Origin: JBAWAP01 sp049589355
GTDB taxonomy: Bacteria; Chloroflexota; Anaerolineae; VGOG01
Assembly: GCA_049589355.1 (NCBI GenBank)
Contig: JBAWAP010000426.1
Span: forward strand, 1 to 19,182
Length of the DNA stretch: 19,182 nt
Direction of reading: 5' to 3'
Numbering within the stretch: the first letter of the stretch is position 1; each line of letters opens with the position of its first letter. A program made the translations under genes and the position numbers. Positions 1 through 7,404 of this stretch are shown here, one piece after another. Below the pieces are notes generated by a model. That model made no database searches and was not told the origin of the DNA. It saw only the letters and a list, made by a program, of their open reading frames with translations.

Positions 1-690
1 AGCGTTATGTGATTGGGGATCGATCCACTCAGGGAAGTCGCCTTCCATCTCATTGAAACGTGTAAGGCATCTCTCTGCGTCAATCAAGAACCTTTCAGTA
101 CTTATGCATTGGGTAGGGCAAGCCTCCAAGCAAATAGAGCAGTCCGCACAACTGTCCAGCATTTCTTTCTTTTGCCAGTTGTCTACACTGAATGGGTAGT
201 CTGTGTAGAAAGCCTCCAGCCTATGAAAACTCCCCCTGCCTTCGATATAACAGATGTTGTTTCTCCCATACTTCCCAAGCCCACTTCTGACTGTTAGAAG
301 TTTCAAGGGCAAACTAGCTCTAGCGATCTTGCTGTCCGTTCCCTGCAAAACTCTTGACAGGATACTTCTACAGGTCTCTCTTACTTCTGTATAGACGTAG
401 GTTGGTGGTATAATCACTCTGTGACCCTTCCCGCCTGGTCTAAATTCGACAAGAGTTATTCTCTGTGGGATTGCGATTACGATTATTGACTTAGCACTTG
501 GGGGTACATCGGGTTGCTCGAACCGAAGGAAACCCAGTTGCTCGGCGTAGAACTTCTCGCTTATGTTTCCGTTTTGTCTCCGTTCTTCTATTTCCTCTCG
601 AAGTTCTCTCAGATGGTTGATCGAGACGGTCCTGAATCTGGCACGAAGTTTCCCGAATTCAGACGTTAGCGTGTTTAATATCTCTTCCAT
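1..690 (-). CDS. QueG-like double 4Fe-4S cluster protein, 3' end cut by window
   Basis: This reading frame stays open for 230 codons from an ATG at 690 to the window edge, so the C-terminus is missing. The N-terminal ~130 residues look like the DUF1730-type domain of epoxyqueuosine reductases. The stretch SGLGKYGRNNICYIEGRGSF (136-155) matches the cofactor-side loop of QueG and related proteins. A ferredoxin motif follows with cysteines 181, 184, 187 and 191 (C-x2-C-x2-C-x3-CP), plus Cys195 and Cys208. The visible end, PEWIDPQSHN, is the usual lead-in to the second cluster in this family. True QueG carries out the last step of queuosine synthesis using cobalamin, but many paralogues of this domain layout have no assigned substrate. 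The SGLGKYGRNN variant suggests such a paralogue rather than QueG itself. The Shine-Dalgarno sequence is weak. The gene is clearly AT-richer than the genes at higher coordinates. Confidence 0.8.
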   Translation of the reverse strand, partial: MEEILNTLTSEFGKLRARFRTVSINHLRELREEIEERRQNGNISEKFYAEQLGFLRFEQPDVPPSAKSIIVIAIPQRITLVEFRPGGKGHRVIIPPTYVYTEVRETCRSILSRVLQGTDSKIARASLPLKLLTVRSGLGKYGRNNICYIEGRGSFHRLEAFYTDYPFSVDNWQKKEMLDSCADCSICLEACPTQCISTERFLIDAERCLTRFNEMEGDFPEWIDPQSHNA

Positions 691-809
691 TCGATTCTCG
701 CTTTCTACCTTTGATTTCTGATTTCCCCGTAGCCTTTTAGCCGCTACTATACAACGCGGCACGTTCCATCATCCTGTAATCCCTGGTTTCAAAGTCCGTC
801 ATCACAATC

Positions 810-944
810 TCATAGACAGATTGCCCCAAAGCTCCCTTGAAGTGTACTGTTCTCGTCCGGTTCGATGGGATAGTATCGGGATATACCTCGCCGTATCCAG
901 GATTGAGTGTATTGAGACATGTACTTTTTTGGGTATTTAGACAT
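810..944 (-). CDS. Possible small ORF (44 residues) behind a strong promoter
   Basis: An ATG at 944 is preceded by GGGGAGGA with a 7-nt gap and lies about 17 nt below a TATCAT -10 box. The predicted peptide is basic and aromatic-rich at the start (MSKYPKKYMSQYTQSWIRRG) and has no domain I recognise. It precedes the QueG-like gene by about 120 nt and could be a leader peptide or a chance frame in that gene's 5' leader. The ribosome-binding site and promoter are the only support; no homology is claimed. Confidence 0.3.
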   Translation of the reverse strand: MSKYPKKYMSQYTQSWIRRGISRYYPIEPDENSTLQGSFGAICL

Positions 945-960
945 AGCCCAATCCTCCCCT

Positions 961-989
961 ATGATACCACAAGTCTGCGCCGCCGTCAA
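961..989 (-). promoter_or_regulatory. Sigma-70-type promoter
   Basis: On the minus strand TTGACG (984-989) and TATCAT (961-966) are separated by exactly 17 bp. The pair lies just beyond the hairpin that ends the reductase cluster and points toward the small ORF and the QueG-like gene. It therefore probably starts a separate transcription unit with a leader of about 265 nt before the QueG-like start. Confidence 0.55.
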
Positions 990-1006
990 CGTCGTTGCCG
1001 GATGCA

Positions 1007-1045
1007 ACAAGACGGGCCGCTCTTACCGGTAGCGGCCCGCCTTGT
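1007..1045 (-). terminator. GC-rich hairpin ending the reductase cluster
   Basis: Arms 1007-1021 (acaagacgggccgct) and 1031-1045 (agcggcccgccttgt) pair over 15 positions with one G-T pair and a 9-nt loop. It lies about 110 nt beyond the stop of the Fe-S aldo/keto reductase and just before the next promoter, where a terminator would be expected. No long U-run follows, only CTTGTTG. The rest of the 691-1154 gap holds the promoter and possible small ORF and nothing else I can support. Confidence 0.5.
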
Positions 1046-1154
1046 CATGTAACTGTGTACTCACTCCACGCCGCCCAGCGCGCGGGCCGCCTTCTCCAGC
1101 AGAATGAACGCGACTCGCACGCGCTCGATGTAGGAGCGATGGACTGGTTCGCCA

Positions 1155-2315
1155 TCAAGGAAGTTCACAGACGTATGGCTGGCCCTCGCCGAGTACCTCG
1201 TGGACGTGCACCATCCACTCGCTGATGGGGATGCTCTGTGGACACTTGTCTTCACACTCGCGGCACTGGGTGCAGGCGCTGGCTCGCTCTTCTTCAGGCA
1301 GCCATGGGTACGCCTGGCGCGCTTGGTCGGGTTTGTCGTATATCACGCCCTCGTTATAGACCTCGAGGTTGCGTGGAATGTTGACACCGCTCGGGCAGGG
1401 CATACAGTACTCGCATTTTGTGCAGGGAATGGGGCACAGCTCTTGGTACCTGTCGCGCACTCGCTCAATAAGCGCCAGTTCTTCTTCGGTCAGTGTGTTG
1501 ATCCCTGATACATCAGCGCTGGCGACGTTTTCTTCGACGTGCTGCATCGTGCTCATACCGCTGAGGACGACCGACACCTCAGGCTGGTTCCAGATCCACT
1601 GCAACGCCCAATCGGCGGGCGTACGTTTCTTCGCCGCGATGTTCCAGAGATCCTGAATCGGCTGAGGCGGGTTCACGAGCCTGCCACCCAGTATAGGCTC
1701 CATGATCACGACCGCTAACCCCTTTGAAGCCGCATATTTCAGACCTTTGGTGCCGGCCTGGTTTTCTACGTCCATGTAGTTGTGCTGGATCTGGCAGAAC
1801 GTCCACTGATTGTACGCATCTACAATCTCTTTGAAGACCTCAGACTTATCGTGGAAGGAGAATCCCAGGTAGCGGATGCGCCCATCTGCAATGGCCTTCT
1901 CAGCCCATCCGAGCACGTCCAGATCGCGCATCTCCTGCCATCTCTGCCCGTTCAACCCGTGCAGGAGATAAAAGTCAATATGATCGGTCTGTAGTTTTTC
2001 GAGCTGCTCGTTAAGATACCTGTCAAAGTCCTCAGAAGCCTTGACCAGCCAACAGGGTAACTTCGTGGCCAGCCTGACCTTTTCCCGGTACCCTCCTTTG
2101 AGCACCCGGCCGACGAACAACTCGCTGTTTCCGCCGTGATAGGGATACGCGGTGTCAATGTAGTTCACGCCGTGATCCATGGCGTAGTGAAGCATTTTCG
2201 TGGCCGTCGGCTCGTCTATGTTAGAGTGATCCTCGCCCTTTGTGGGGAGTCGCATACATCCGAATCCCAGTGCCGAAACCTTCCAATCCAGCTTCCCGAA
2301 TCTACGGTATTGCAT
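1155..2315 (-). CDS. Aldo/keto reductase with C-terminal 4Fe-4S ferredoxin domain
   Basis: NAD(P)H-dependent carbonyl reductase of the AKR superfamily fused to an iron-sulfur domain; 386 residues. The AKR barrel fills about residues 1-300, with the catalytic tetrad Asp54, Tyr57 (in YIDTAYPYHGG), Lys85 (ATKLP) and His119 (YLLHG). Near the end come CPIPCTKCEYCMPCP and CTQCRECEDKCP, two cysteine sets that fit two 4Fe-4S clusters. Such fusions are common in anaerobes and may let electrons reach the reductase from ferredoxin-like donors (inference). The frame extends 17 codons upstream, but AAGGAG lies 9 nt before the internal ATG at 2315 and MQYRRFGKLDWKVSALGFG is the normal family start, so I chose it. 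It is the last gene of the reductase cluster. Physiological substrate unknown. Confidence 0.92.
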   Translation of the reverse strand: MQYRRFGKLDWKVSALGFGCMRLPTKGEDHSNIDEPTATKMLHYAMDHGVNYIDTAYPYHGGNSELFVGRVLKGGYREKVRLATKLPCWLVKASEDFDRYLNEQLEKLQTDHIDFYLLHGLNGQRWQEMRDLDVLGWAEKAIADGRIRYLGFSFHDKSEVFKEIVDAYNQWTFCQIQHNYMDVENQAGTKGLKYAASKGLAVVIMEPILGGRLVNPPQPIQDLWNIAAKKRTPADWALQWIWNQPEVSVVLSGMSTMQHVEENVASADVSGINTLTEEELALIERVRDRYQELCPIPCTKCEYCMPCPSGVNIPRNLEVYNEGVIYDKPDQARQAYPWLPEEERASACTQCRECEDKCPQSIPISEWMVHVHEVLGEGQPYVCELP

Positions 2316-2418
2316 CTTGAACTGCTCCTTTTCTGATTGATGGTTGTTAGAAGATAGTTCCCCCAATAGCGGAGCCGGAGGTTATCTTAATTGCCCGCGT
2401 TCGTAACTGCTCAGCCCG

Positions 2419-2500
2419 TGTCATTGCGAGGAGCGTTTTTTGCGACGAGGCAATCTCCTCCTTGCGGCTTGGGGATTGCTTCGCTTCGCTCGCAATGACA
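2419..2500. repeat. 82-bp palindromic intergenic repeat (MITE-like)
   Basis: The ends tgtcattgcgag (2419-2430) and ctcgcaatgaca (2489-2500) are a perfect 12-bp inverted repeat. Inside it a second, imperfect pair (gaggcaatctcc against ggggattgcttc) extends the fold. The element fills most of the gap between the nitroreductase and the Fe-S aldo/keto reductase. Repeats beginning TGTCATTGCGAG occur in many copies in diverse bacterial genomes (general knowledge), so this is probably a dispersed non-coding element. Confidence 0.75.
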
Positions 2501-2520
2501 GCCTGACTAGTCACCCGCGT

Positions 2521-3006
2521 TCAATATCTCTCCCAGTGGATGACCTCTTCCAAGGACTTCTTTTCCTTGGCGGGCCATTCCGTTGGCACACCAATGGGAA
2601 CCAGCGTCAGTAGCCTCTTCCCTTTGGGAATGCCCAAGAGCGCCTTAAACTCCTCTTCCCAGCGCAATGTGTATCCCTCGAGCCAGCAGGAACCGTAGCC
2701 GAGAGCGGTGCTAGCGATCAGCATATTCTCCACGGCAGCAGAGCCATCCTCTACCCACCACCGAGAAGAGGGGTCCATCACCACAGCGATGATCGCGCCA
2801 GCCTTCTCCATCCATTCGGCGGCCACTTTGAGTTTATCAATCATTGCCCGATCGGTGACCACGATAAAGTCCCAGGGCTGCCGGTTACTACCGCTGGCAG
2901 CAAGTCTTCCTGCGTCCACGATCTTTTCCAAATCCTCCCGGCAAATGGAATCTCCGGTGTACTTGCGGACGCTTCTTCTCTTTCGAATCGCTTCCAGAGC
3001 ATCCAC
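2521..3006 (-). CDS. Nitroreductase family protein (FMN-dependent)
   Basis: Small flavin-dependent oxidoreductase, 161 residues, near the lower end of the family's size range. The N-terminus has the family signature AIRKRRSVRKYTGD, which contacts the FMN phosphate, followed by AASGSNRQPWDFIVV. The middle carries the GSAAVENMLIASTALGYGSCW helix-and-strand block, and the end has LVPIGVPTEWP. The start is GTG at 3006; AAGGAGG lies 9 nt upstream, while the nearby ATG codons are in another frame. Relatives reduce nitro groups, quinones or enones with NAD(P)H, but the substrate cannot be read from sequence. It sits between two aldo/keto reductases on the same strand, with 85 nt before and about 200 nt after, and may be co-transcribed with them. 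Confidence 0.9.
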   Translation of the reverse strand: MDALEAIRKRRSVRKYTGDSICREDLEKIVDAGRLAASGSNRQPWDFIVVTDRAMIDKLKVAAEWMEKAGAIIAVVMDPSSRWWVEDGSAAVENMLIASTALGYGSCWLEGYTLRWEEEFKALLGIPKGKRLLTLVPIGVPTEWPAKEKKSLEEVIHWERY

Positions 3007-3091
3007 TGCATCAAACCTCCTTCGTTATGATTACGGCCTCTTTTCGGCGTCCCTCAATGGCCCGTCCGATGATCTCCTCTGTCGGTCCGTC

Positions 3092-4072
3092 CTACGCCTG
3101 GCTCCAGGGATAGCTCCACCCGTGGGTGAACGCATGTGCTTTCAAAGCCTCCAGCTCCTCGGCGGAGAGCAGCCTGCCATCTGAGACGGCGCAGTTGGCT
3201 TCCACGTGTGCCGTTCTGCGCATGCCGGGTATGACGGTGGCTACAGCCGGGTGACTCAGGCAGAACTTGAGGGCCAGTGCTGCCAGCGTCGGGCGATCTT
3301 TGGCCAGGAACGGCTCTAGCGCCGCCACACGCTGGGCTGCCTCCTGCAGGCGCTCCGGCGTCAGCCAATCCGCCCGCCAGTCCCCTTCATCGAAAACGTA
3401 ATCCGGGCCCATCTTGCCGGTGAGCAGACCCTCTTCAAAAGGGACACGCACAATAATGCCGACATCGTGCTCCAGTGCTGCCGGGAGCAATTTCTGGGCA
3501 GGACGTTGCTCAAAGATGTTGTAGATCACCTGTACCGTGTCCGTCAACCCAGACTCGATCAGACCAACCGGGCCGTAAGGGTCCCAGTCGTTGGCAGAGA
3601 CGCCGAAGGCTCGGATCTTGCCCTGCTCCTTCAGGCGAGTCAGCGCCTCATGCCACTCCAACTGTCGAGTGTACGGAGGTGTCCAGGCGTGCAACTGTTG
3701 AACGTCAATGTAGTCCGTGTTGAGATTTCTCAGGCTCTTCTCTGTGCACTCCACGATCCAGTCGGCTGGGAAGGTCTCAGAGACTGGCTCGTGGGGCAAG
3801 GCCGGCCAGCGATAGGTCTTGGTCGGGATTTTGGTGGCGATGACCAAGCGGTCCCGGATGCCTGCCACTCCCCGACCGATCAGACGCTCGCTGTGACCAT
3901 CTCCGTACCCCAGAGCAGTATCGAGGAAAGTGACGCCCAGGTCGAGCGCCCTCTTCAGCGCGCGTATAGCCTCTTCATCGTCTTGATAGCCCCAGCCACC
4001 ACCGATACCCCAGCCACCGAAGCCAATCTCGCTCACTTCTATGCCGGTTCTGCCCAGTTTTCGGTAACGCAT
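3092..4072 (-). CDS. Aldo/keto reductase
   Basis: NAD(P)H-dependent carbonyl reductase, 326 residues, a full-length AKR barrel without extra domains. The start MRYRKLGRTGIEVSEIGFG is typical. The catalytic tetrad is Asp51, Tyr56 (FLDTALGYGDGHSE), Lys81 (IATKIP) and His128 (QQLHAW). The cofactor-binding end shows ATVIPGMRRTAHVEAN, the usual phosphate-binding region. AGGAGG lies 10 nt before the ATG. The long Tyr/Trp/Pro-rich loop after Lys81 (residues 84-104) resembles the YghZ/L-glyceraldehyde-3-phosphate-reductase side of the superfamily, but I would not assign that substrate. Directly upstream lies the decayed tail of another AKR gene; the nitroreductase follows 85 nt downstream. Confidence 0.92.
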   Translation of the reverse strand: MRYRKLGRTGIEVSEIGFGGWGIGGGWGYQDDEEAIRALKRALDLGVTFLDTALGYGDGHSERLIGRGVAGIRDRLVIATKIPTKTYRWPALPHEPVSETFPADWIVECTEKSLRNLNTDYIDVQQLHAWTPPYTRQLEWHEALTRLKEQGKIRAFGVSANDWDPYGPVGLIESGLTDTVQVIYNIFEQRPAQKLLPAALEHDVGIIVRVPFEEGLLTGKMGPDYVFDEGDWRADWLTPERLQEAAQRVAALEPFLAKDRPTLAALALKFCLSHPAVATVIPGMRRTAHVEANCAVSDGRLLSAEELEALKAHAFTHGWSYPWSQA

Positions 4073-4094
4073 GTGACAGTCTCCTCCTAAATAA

Positions 4095-4304
4095 TTAAAC
4101 GGATGCGCTATTTAGCCGAGCCATCTGTTCCGCGCTGAGTTCGATCCTCAGCGCGCCCAGATTCTCTCGCATCTGCTCAGAAGTCCGGTCAGCGCGGGTG
4201 TAGGCCCCACTCAACAACGGCGAGTAGGCCAGCAAAATCCGCCCTCGCCGAAGGCCCCTCCTCGCCTCGGTCAGGAGACTTTCGGCGATCGAATTTCTCC
4301 TCAG
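4095..4304 (-). pseudogene. Decayed C-terminal remnant of an aldo/keto reductase
   Basis: In the gap between two intact AKR genes the minus strand reads, without a start codon, GRILLAYSPLLSGAYTRADR directly joined to TSEQMRENLGALRIELSAEQ, then MARLNSASV and a TAA at 4095. The first piece is the AKR segment before the cofactor loop and the second is the C-terminal segment after it. The 60-70 residues normally between them are missing. The frame is bounded upstream by a TAG at 4305-4307 that overlaps the end of the neighbouring AKR gene in another frame. This is best explained as a deleted, dead fourth AKR copy, not a small functional protein. Confidence 0.7.
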
Positions 4305-5155
4305 CTATCTTCAAGGGGGAAGATAGGATCGAGCTCTGCGCTGCGCTGGGCAACTTGAGCGGCTTCTTCCTCGGATAGCGGTGTGAACTGGTCGGCCGCG
4401 TCGCACGCCCACCATAGAAGCTCGGCGTGACCTGGGCTCACCGCCGCGGTGATGGGCTTGGAGAGCGTAAACCGCAGCGCCAGCGAGGCCTCTTCAAAAG
4501 TGTCTACCGGAGAGTACCAGGTTTTGGACCACTTGCGTTCTTCACCCTCCTTCCACTTTCGCTTGGCCAGTGCCTTTAACGCCAGGATGCCTATGCCTTT
4601 TTCCTGAGCTTTCTTCAACACCCGAGGGCCAAAATGCCCTTGATGCCAGCACACCCAGTTGAAGGGAAAGAGGATCGAGTCGAATTCGAAGCGGTCCAGC
4701 AGTGCCAGGGCCGCCTCCTCGGAGTGGGCGGAGAATCCCAGGTAGCGCACCAATCCCTGCTCCCGGGCCTTCACGAGGACTTTCATTGCTCCACCAGGCC
4801 CCATGATCTGCTCGACCTCTTCCATCGTCGTGACGACGTGGAGCTGATACAGATCAAAGTAGTCTGTGCGCAGGCGCTTTAGCGATCGGTGTAGCTCTTT
4901 GGTCGCTTCCTCCGCCGTCCGTTTGTCCGTCTTGCATGCCAGGAAGACGGACGGGCGATAGGGCTCCAGCGCCGGTCCCAGCCGCTCCTCCGCGTTGCCA
5001 TACATCGGCGCCACGTCAAAGTAGTTGATGCCTCGATCTACGGCCTGGGCGACGAAGCGGTTGGCAGCAGATTGTTCTTCGTCCATGACCACAATGCCGC
5101 CAAATCCGATCATCGAAAGCAACTCTCCCGTCTTACCCAGTCTTCGCTTTTCCAT
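4301..5155 (-). CDS. Aldo/keto reductase, short form
   Basis: AKR-superfamily oxidoreductase, 284 residues, somewhat shorter than its two relatives in the cluster. Catalytic residues are Asp47 and Tyr52 (YFDVAPMYGNAEERLG), Lys75 (LACKTDKR) and His106 (LYQLHVV). The C-terminal third has ITAAVSPGHAELLWWACDA in place of the usual GA/PG-S/T cofactor loop, so cofactor preference is uncertain. There is no iron-sulfur tail. The frame can begin with GTG at 5164, but GAGGTGA lies 5 nt before the ATG at 5155, and MEKRRLGKTG is the normal family start. It is the first gene of the reductase cluster and follows the ABC permease genes on the same strand after 220 nt, so read-through from the transporter operon is possible. 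Confidence 0.88.
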   Translation of the reverse strand: MEKRRLGKTGELLSMIGFGGIVVMDEEQSAANRFVAQAVDRGINYFDVAPMYGNAEERLGPALEPYRPSVFLACKTDKRTAEEATKELHRSLKRLRTDYFDLYQLHVVTTMEEVEQIMGPGGAMKVLVKAREQGLVRYLGFSAHSEEAALALLDRFEFDSILFPFNWVCWHQGHFGPRVLKKAQEKGIGILALKALAKRKWKEGEERKWSKTWYSPVDTFEEASLALRFTLSKPITAAVSPGHAELLWWACDAADQFTPLSEEEAAQVAQRSAELDPIFPLEDS

Positions 5156-5262
5156 TTTCCTCACCTCGCATTCCGTGGCTCATGGTCTATGTCCACGAAC
5201 ACGCCCAGCAGATAGACTCTGAGCAGGTCGTCAGGGGTGATCGTGGATTGGTAAACACAACG

Positions 5263-5282
5263 GCCAGGACGTATCTCCTGGC
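5263..5282 (-). terminator. Short hairpin after the ABC permease genes
   Basis: gccagga (5263-5269) and tcctggc (5276-5282) form a 7-bp perfect stem with a 6-nt loop about 95 nt beyond the DppC-type permease stop. No U-run follows on the minus strand, so it would be a weak terminator or pause at best. The rest of the 5156-5375 gap shows no gene I can support. Confidence 0.3.
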
Positions 5283-5375
5283 TTCGTTATGGCGCTGCCG
5301 ACACAGCCGCTATGGACGAAGTAATTCTATGGTTGACGTCGGTGGGGTCGAATTCGAGCCAGTAGCCTAAAGGCA

Positions 5376-6311
5376 TCAAATCCGCATCCTTGGATCGAGG
5401 GCGTCTCGCAGCCCATCGCCCAGGAAGTTGATGCTGAGGACAGTAAAGAGGATGAGGAAGCCAGGGAAGATCCACAACTGCGGCGCGCTCTCCAAGTAGC
5501 GATTGGCATCCTCCAACATGTTGCCCCAGGTAGCGGTAGGCTGGCGAACCCCAAATCCCAGGAAGCTGATGTAGGCTTCGGACAGGATGGCATTGGCCAC
5601 TCCTAGCGTGGCAGCGACGATGATCGGAGCCAGGCTGTTGGGCAGGATGTGACGGAAAATGATCCCCGGGTTCGTGGTGCCAACACAACGCGCTGCGGTG
5701 ATAAACTCCTGCTCCTTCAACGAGAGGAAACACGAGCGAACGATACGCGCCAGGTACATCCAACTGGTCAGCCCGATGATGACCACAATCACAACCACGC
5801 TGCCGCTGAACTCTCGACCGAACACCTGGAAGTTGTGGACCTTGTCCGCCAGGTACTTCGAGGCCACAATGAGCAAGAACAACTGGGGGATGTTCAGCAT
5901 GGCCTCGGTGAAGCGCATCAGGATGCCCTCTATCGCTCCCCCGTAGTAGCCAGCGAAGGCACCGATCAGAGTGCCCACCCACACCGAGACCACCACCGCC
6001 GAGAGCCCAATAGTCAGGGAGATCTGCCCGCCGTAGATTGTACGGGCCAGGATGTCACGGCCCACTACGTCGGTGCCAAAGGGATGTGCGCGCGAAGGCG
6101 CTTGCAGGCGGATGCCAGTGTCGTTGTAGTTGGCGTACTCCTCAGAGAAGACTAGCGAGCCTCCTAATGCGTACACGACGAGAGCAGCCAGGAGAAAGAG
6201 CCCAAACACCGCCATCTTGTGGCGGCAGAATCGTCGTATGGCCAGTTGGGTGGGAGAAAACGCCGGCCGGGCGAACTCGTAAGTTTCGGATACATCAACC
6301 GCAGTTGCCAT
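5376..6311 (-). CDS. ABC transporter permease, DppC/OppC type
   Basis: Inner-membrane subunit of a peptide/nickel-class ABC importer, 311 residues. One membrane span lies near residues 33-51 after a cytoplasmic N-terminus. A periplasmic loop leads to HPFGTDVVGRDILARTIYGG, the hallmark of DppC/OppC proteins. Further spans and the EAA coupling loop (EFITAARCVGTTNPGIIFRH) follow, then LSEAYISFLGFGV and DALDPRMRI, all normal for the family. It forms the heterodimeric channel with the DppB-type permease encoded 49 nt upstream, from which it is separated by a 15-bp hairpin. Only a weak AAGGGG precedes the ATG. No ATP-binding subunit gene follows. Confidence 0.93.
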   Translation of the reverse strand: MATAVDVSETYEFARPAFSPTQLAIRRFCRHKMAVFGLFLLAALVVYALGGSLVFSEEYANYNDTGIRLQAPSRAHPFGTDVVGRDILARTIYGGQISLTIGLSAVVVSVWVGTLIGAFAGYYGGAIEGILMRFTEAMLNIPQLFLLIVASKYLADKVHNFQVFGREFSGSVVVIVVIIGLTSWMYLARIVRSCFLSLKEQEFITAARCVGTTNPGIIFRHILPNSLAPIIVAATLGVANAILSEAYISFLGFGVRQPTATWGNMLEDANRYLESAPQLWIFPGFLILFTVLSINFLGDGLRDALDPRMRI

Positions 6312-6327
6312 CGCTTCCCCTTGCTCC

Positions 6328-6360
6328 AGAGACCCGTTTTCTCCAAGAAAACGGGTCTCT
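6328..6360 (-). promoter_or_regulatory. Perfect 15-bp intercistronic hairpin between the permease genes
   Basis: agagacccgttttct (6328-6342) and agaaaacgggtctct (6346-6360) are exact reverse complements around a 3-nt loop. The structure begins at the first base of the upstream permease's stop codon and ends about 16 nt before the next start. No U-run follows, so an mRNA-stabilising, processing or translation-spacing role fits better than termination (inference). Confidence 0.65.
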
Positions 6361-7391
6361 CAGTCATACCGGATGCGTGGGTCGAGGAAGGTGTAGGTGA
6401 TATCGGTGACGATCTGAAAGATCACCACCGCCACTGAGATCATCATCAGGATGCCCATCAGAACTGGGAAGTCGGAACGCACGGTGTGATCGAGAAATAG
6501 CCGGCCCATCCCCGGCCAGGCGAAGATACCCTCGGTCACGATAGCCCCAGCCAGGAGCATAGGCAAGTCCAGGCCCACCAGGGTGACCAGCGGCAGGGCC
6601 GCGTTCTTGAAGGCGTGACGATACATGATTACTCGTTCCAGCAACCCTTTGGCCCGAGCGGTGCGGATGTAGTCCTGGTTGATGACCTCCAGCATGGAGG
6701 CCCGGATGTAGCGACTATAGGCAGCAATGCTGATGGTGGAGATGGCAGTGACCGGCAACACCATGTGCCAGATGACCTGGGGTATGGTGCGCCCGGTTCC
6801 CGGCTCAAACATCCCCACTGTAGGGAAATATGGCAGGCCCCATTTCTTGAAGTTCACGGCGAAGAGGTACATCAGTCCGATGGCCAGGAGGGGGATGGGC
6901 ATGGAGTATCCAACGAACGACAGCCCGGTCGCTACGTGATCGAAGGCTGAGTACTGCTTGAGTGCCGAGGTGATGCCGATGATCAGCGCCGCGATAAGGA
7001 TGATGATCTCGCTGGTCAGCATCAACAACAGGGTGTTGGGCAGGCGTTCCTTGATCACCTCGATGACCGGCCGGCGGGTGACGAACGAGGTCCCGAAGTC
7101 CCCGCGAATCACTCCTTTGCGTGTCCCGTACGATTCGGGAACCCCATCCCCGTTCAGGTCTATCTTCATCCAATCGTTGCCCACGAGCCAGACCAGGTAC
7201 TGGACGTACACCGGCTTATCCAGCCCCAGTTGCCGGGTCAGTCGCACGCGGTCCTCCGAACGAAGGACCCGGCGACCGCCGAAGGTAGCCAGAGGGTCGC
7301 CCATCTCCTCCATGAGGACAAACAGAAGGGCACTGATTATCAACAAGAGAGGGATGGCCTGCAAGATGCGTCGAATGATGTATCGGGTCAT
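6360..7391 (-). CDS. ABC transporter permease, DppB/OppB type
   Basis: Inner-membrane subunit of a peptide/nickel-class ABC importer, 343 residues. The start MTRYIIRRILQAIPLLLIIS gives the first membrane span. A long periplasmic loop follows, ending in GDFGTSFVTRRPVIEVIKERLPNT. The coupling loop is DYIRTARAKGLLERVIMYRH, and the C-terminal signature is GIFAWPGMGRLFLDHTVRSD, all diagnostic of DppB. Oddly, the periplasmic loop includes DLNGDGVPES (78-87), which resembles an EF-hand or dockerin calcium loop. AAAGGTGA sits 4-5 nt before the ATG. It pairs with the DppC-type protein encoded downstream and should receive substrate from the lipoprotein encoded upstream. Confidence 0.94.
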   Translation of the reverse strand: MTRYIIRRILQAIPLLLIISALLFVLMEEMGDPLATFGGRRVLRSEDRVRLTRQLGLDKPVYVQYLVWLVGNDWMKIDLNGDGVPESYGTRKGVIRGDFGTSFVTRRPVIEVIKERLPNTLLLMLTSEIIILIAALIIGITSALKQYSAFDHVATGLSFVGYSMPIPLLAIGLMYLFAVNFKKWGLPYFPTVGMFEPGTGRTIPQVIWHMVLPVTAISTISIAAYSRYIRASMLEVINQDYIRTARAKGLLERVIMYRHAFKNAALPLVTLVGLDLPMLLAGAIVTEGIFAWPGMGRLFLDHTVRSDFPVLMGILMMISVAVVIFQIVTDITYTFLDPRIRYD

Positions 7392-7404
7392 CGCTCACCT
7401 TTCA

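Noticed and set aside
1061..1255. 64-codon minus-strand frame ending in FILLEKAARALGGVE
   Set aside because: The tail reads like a protein C-terminus, but the first half overlaps the Fe-S reductase in another frame, there is no ribosome-binding site and I cannot match it to a family. It may be a remnant, but unsupported.
5157..5270. Minus-strand frame reading TITPDDLLRVYLLGVFVDID just before the short AKR gene
   Set aside because: It looks coding-like but has no start codon, is under 40 codons and matches nothing I know.
5287..5982. 231-codon minus-strand frame over the DppC-type gene
   Set aside because: Out-of-frame shadow of a clear permease gene; His/Pro/Arg-rich with no membrane pattern.
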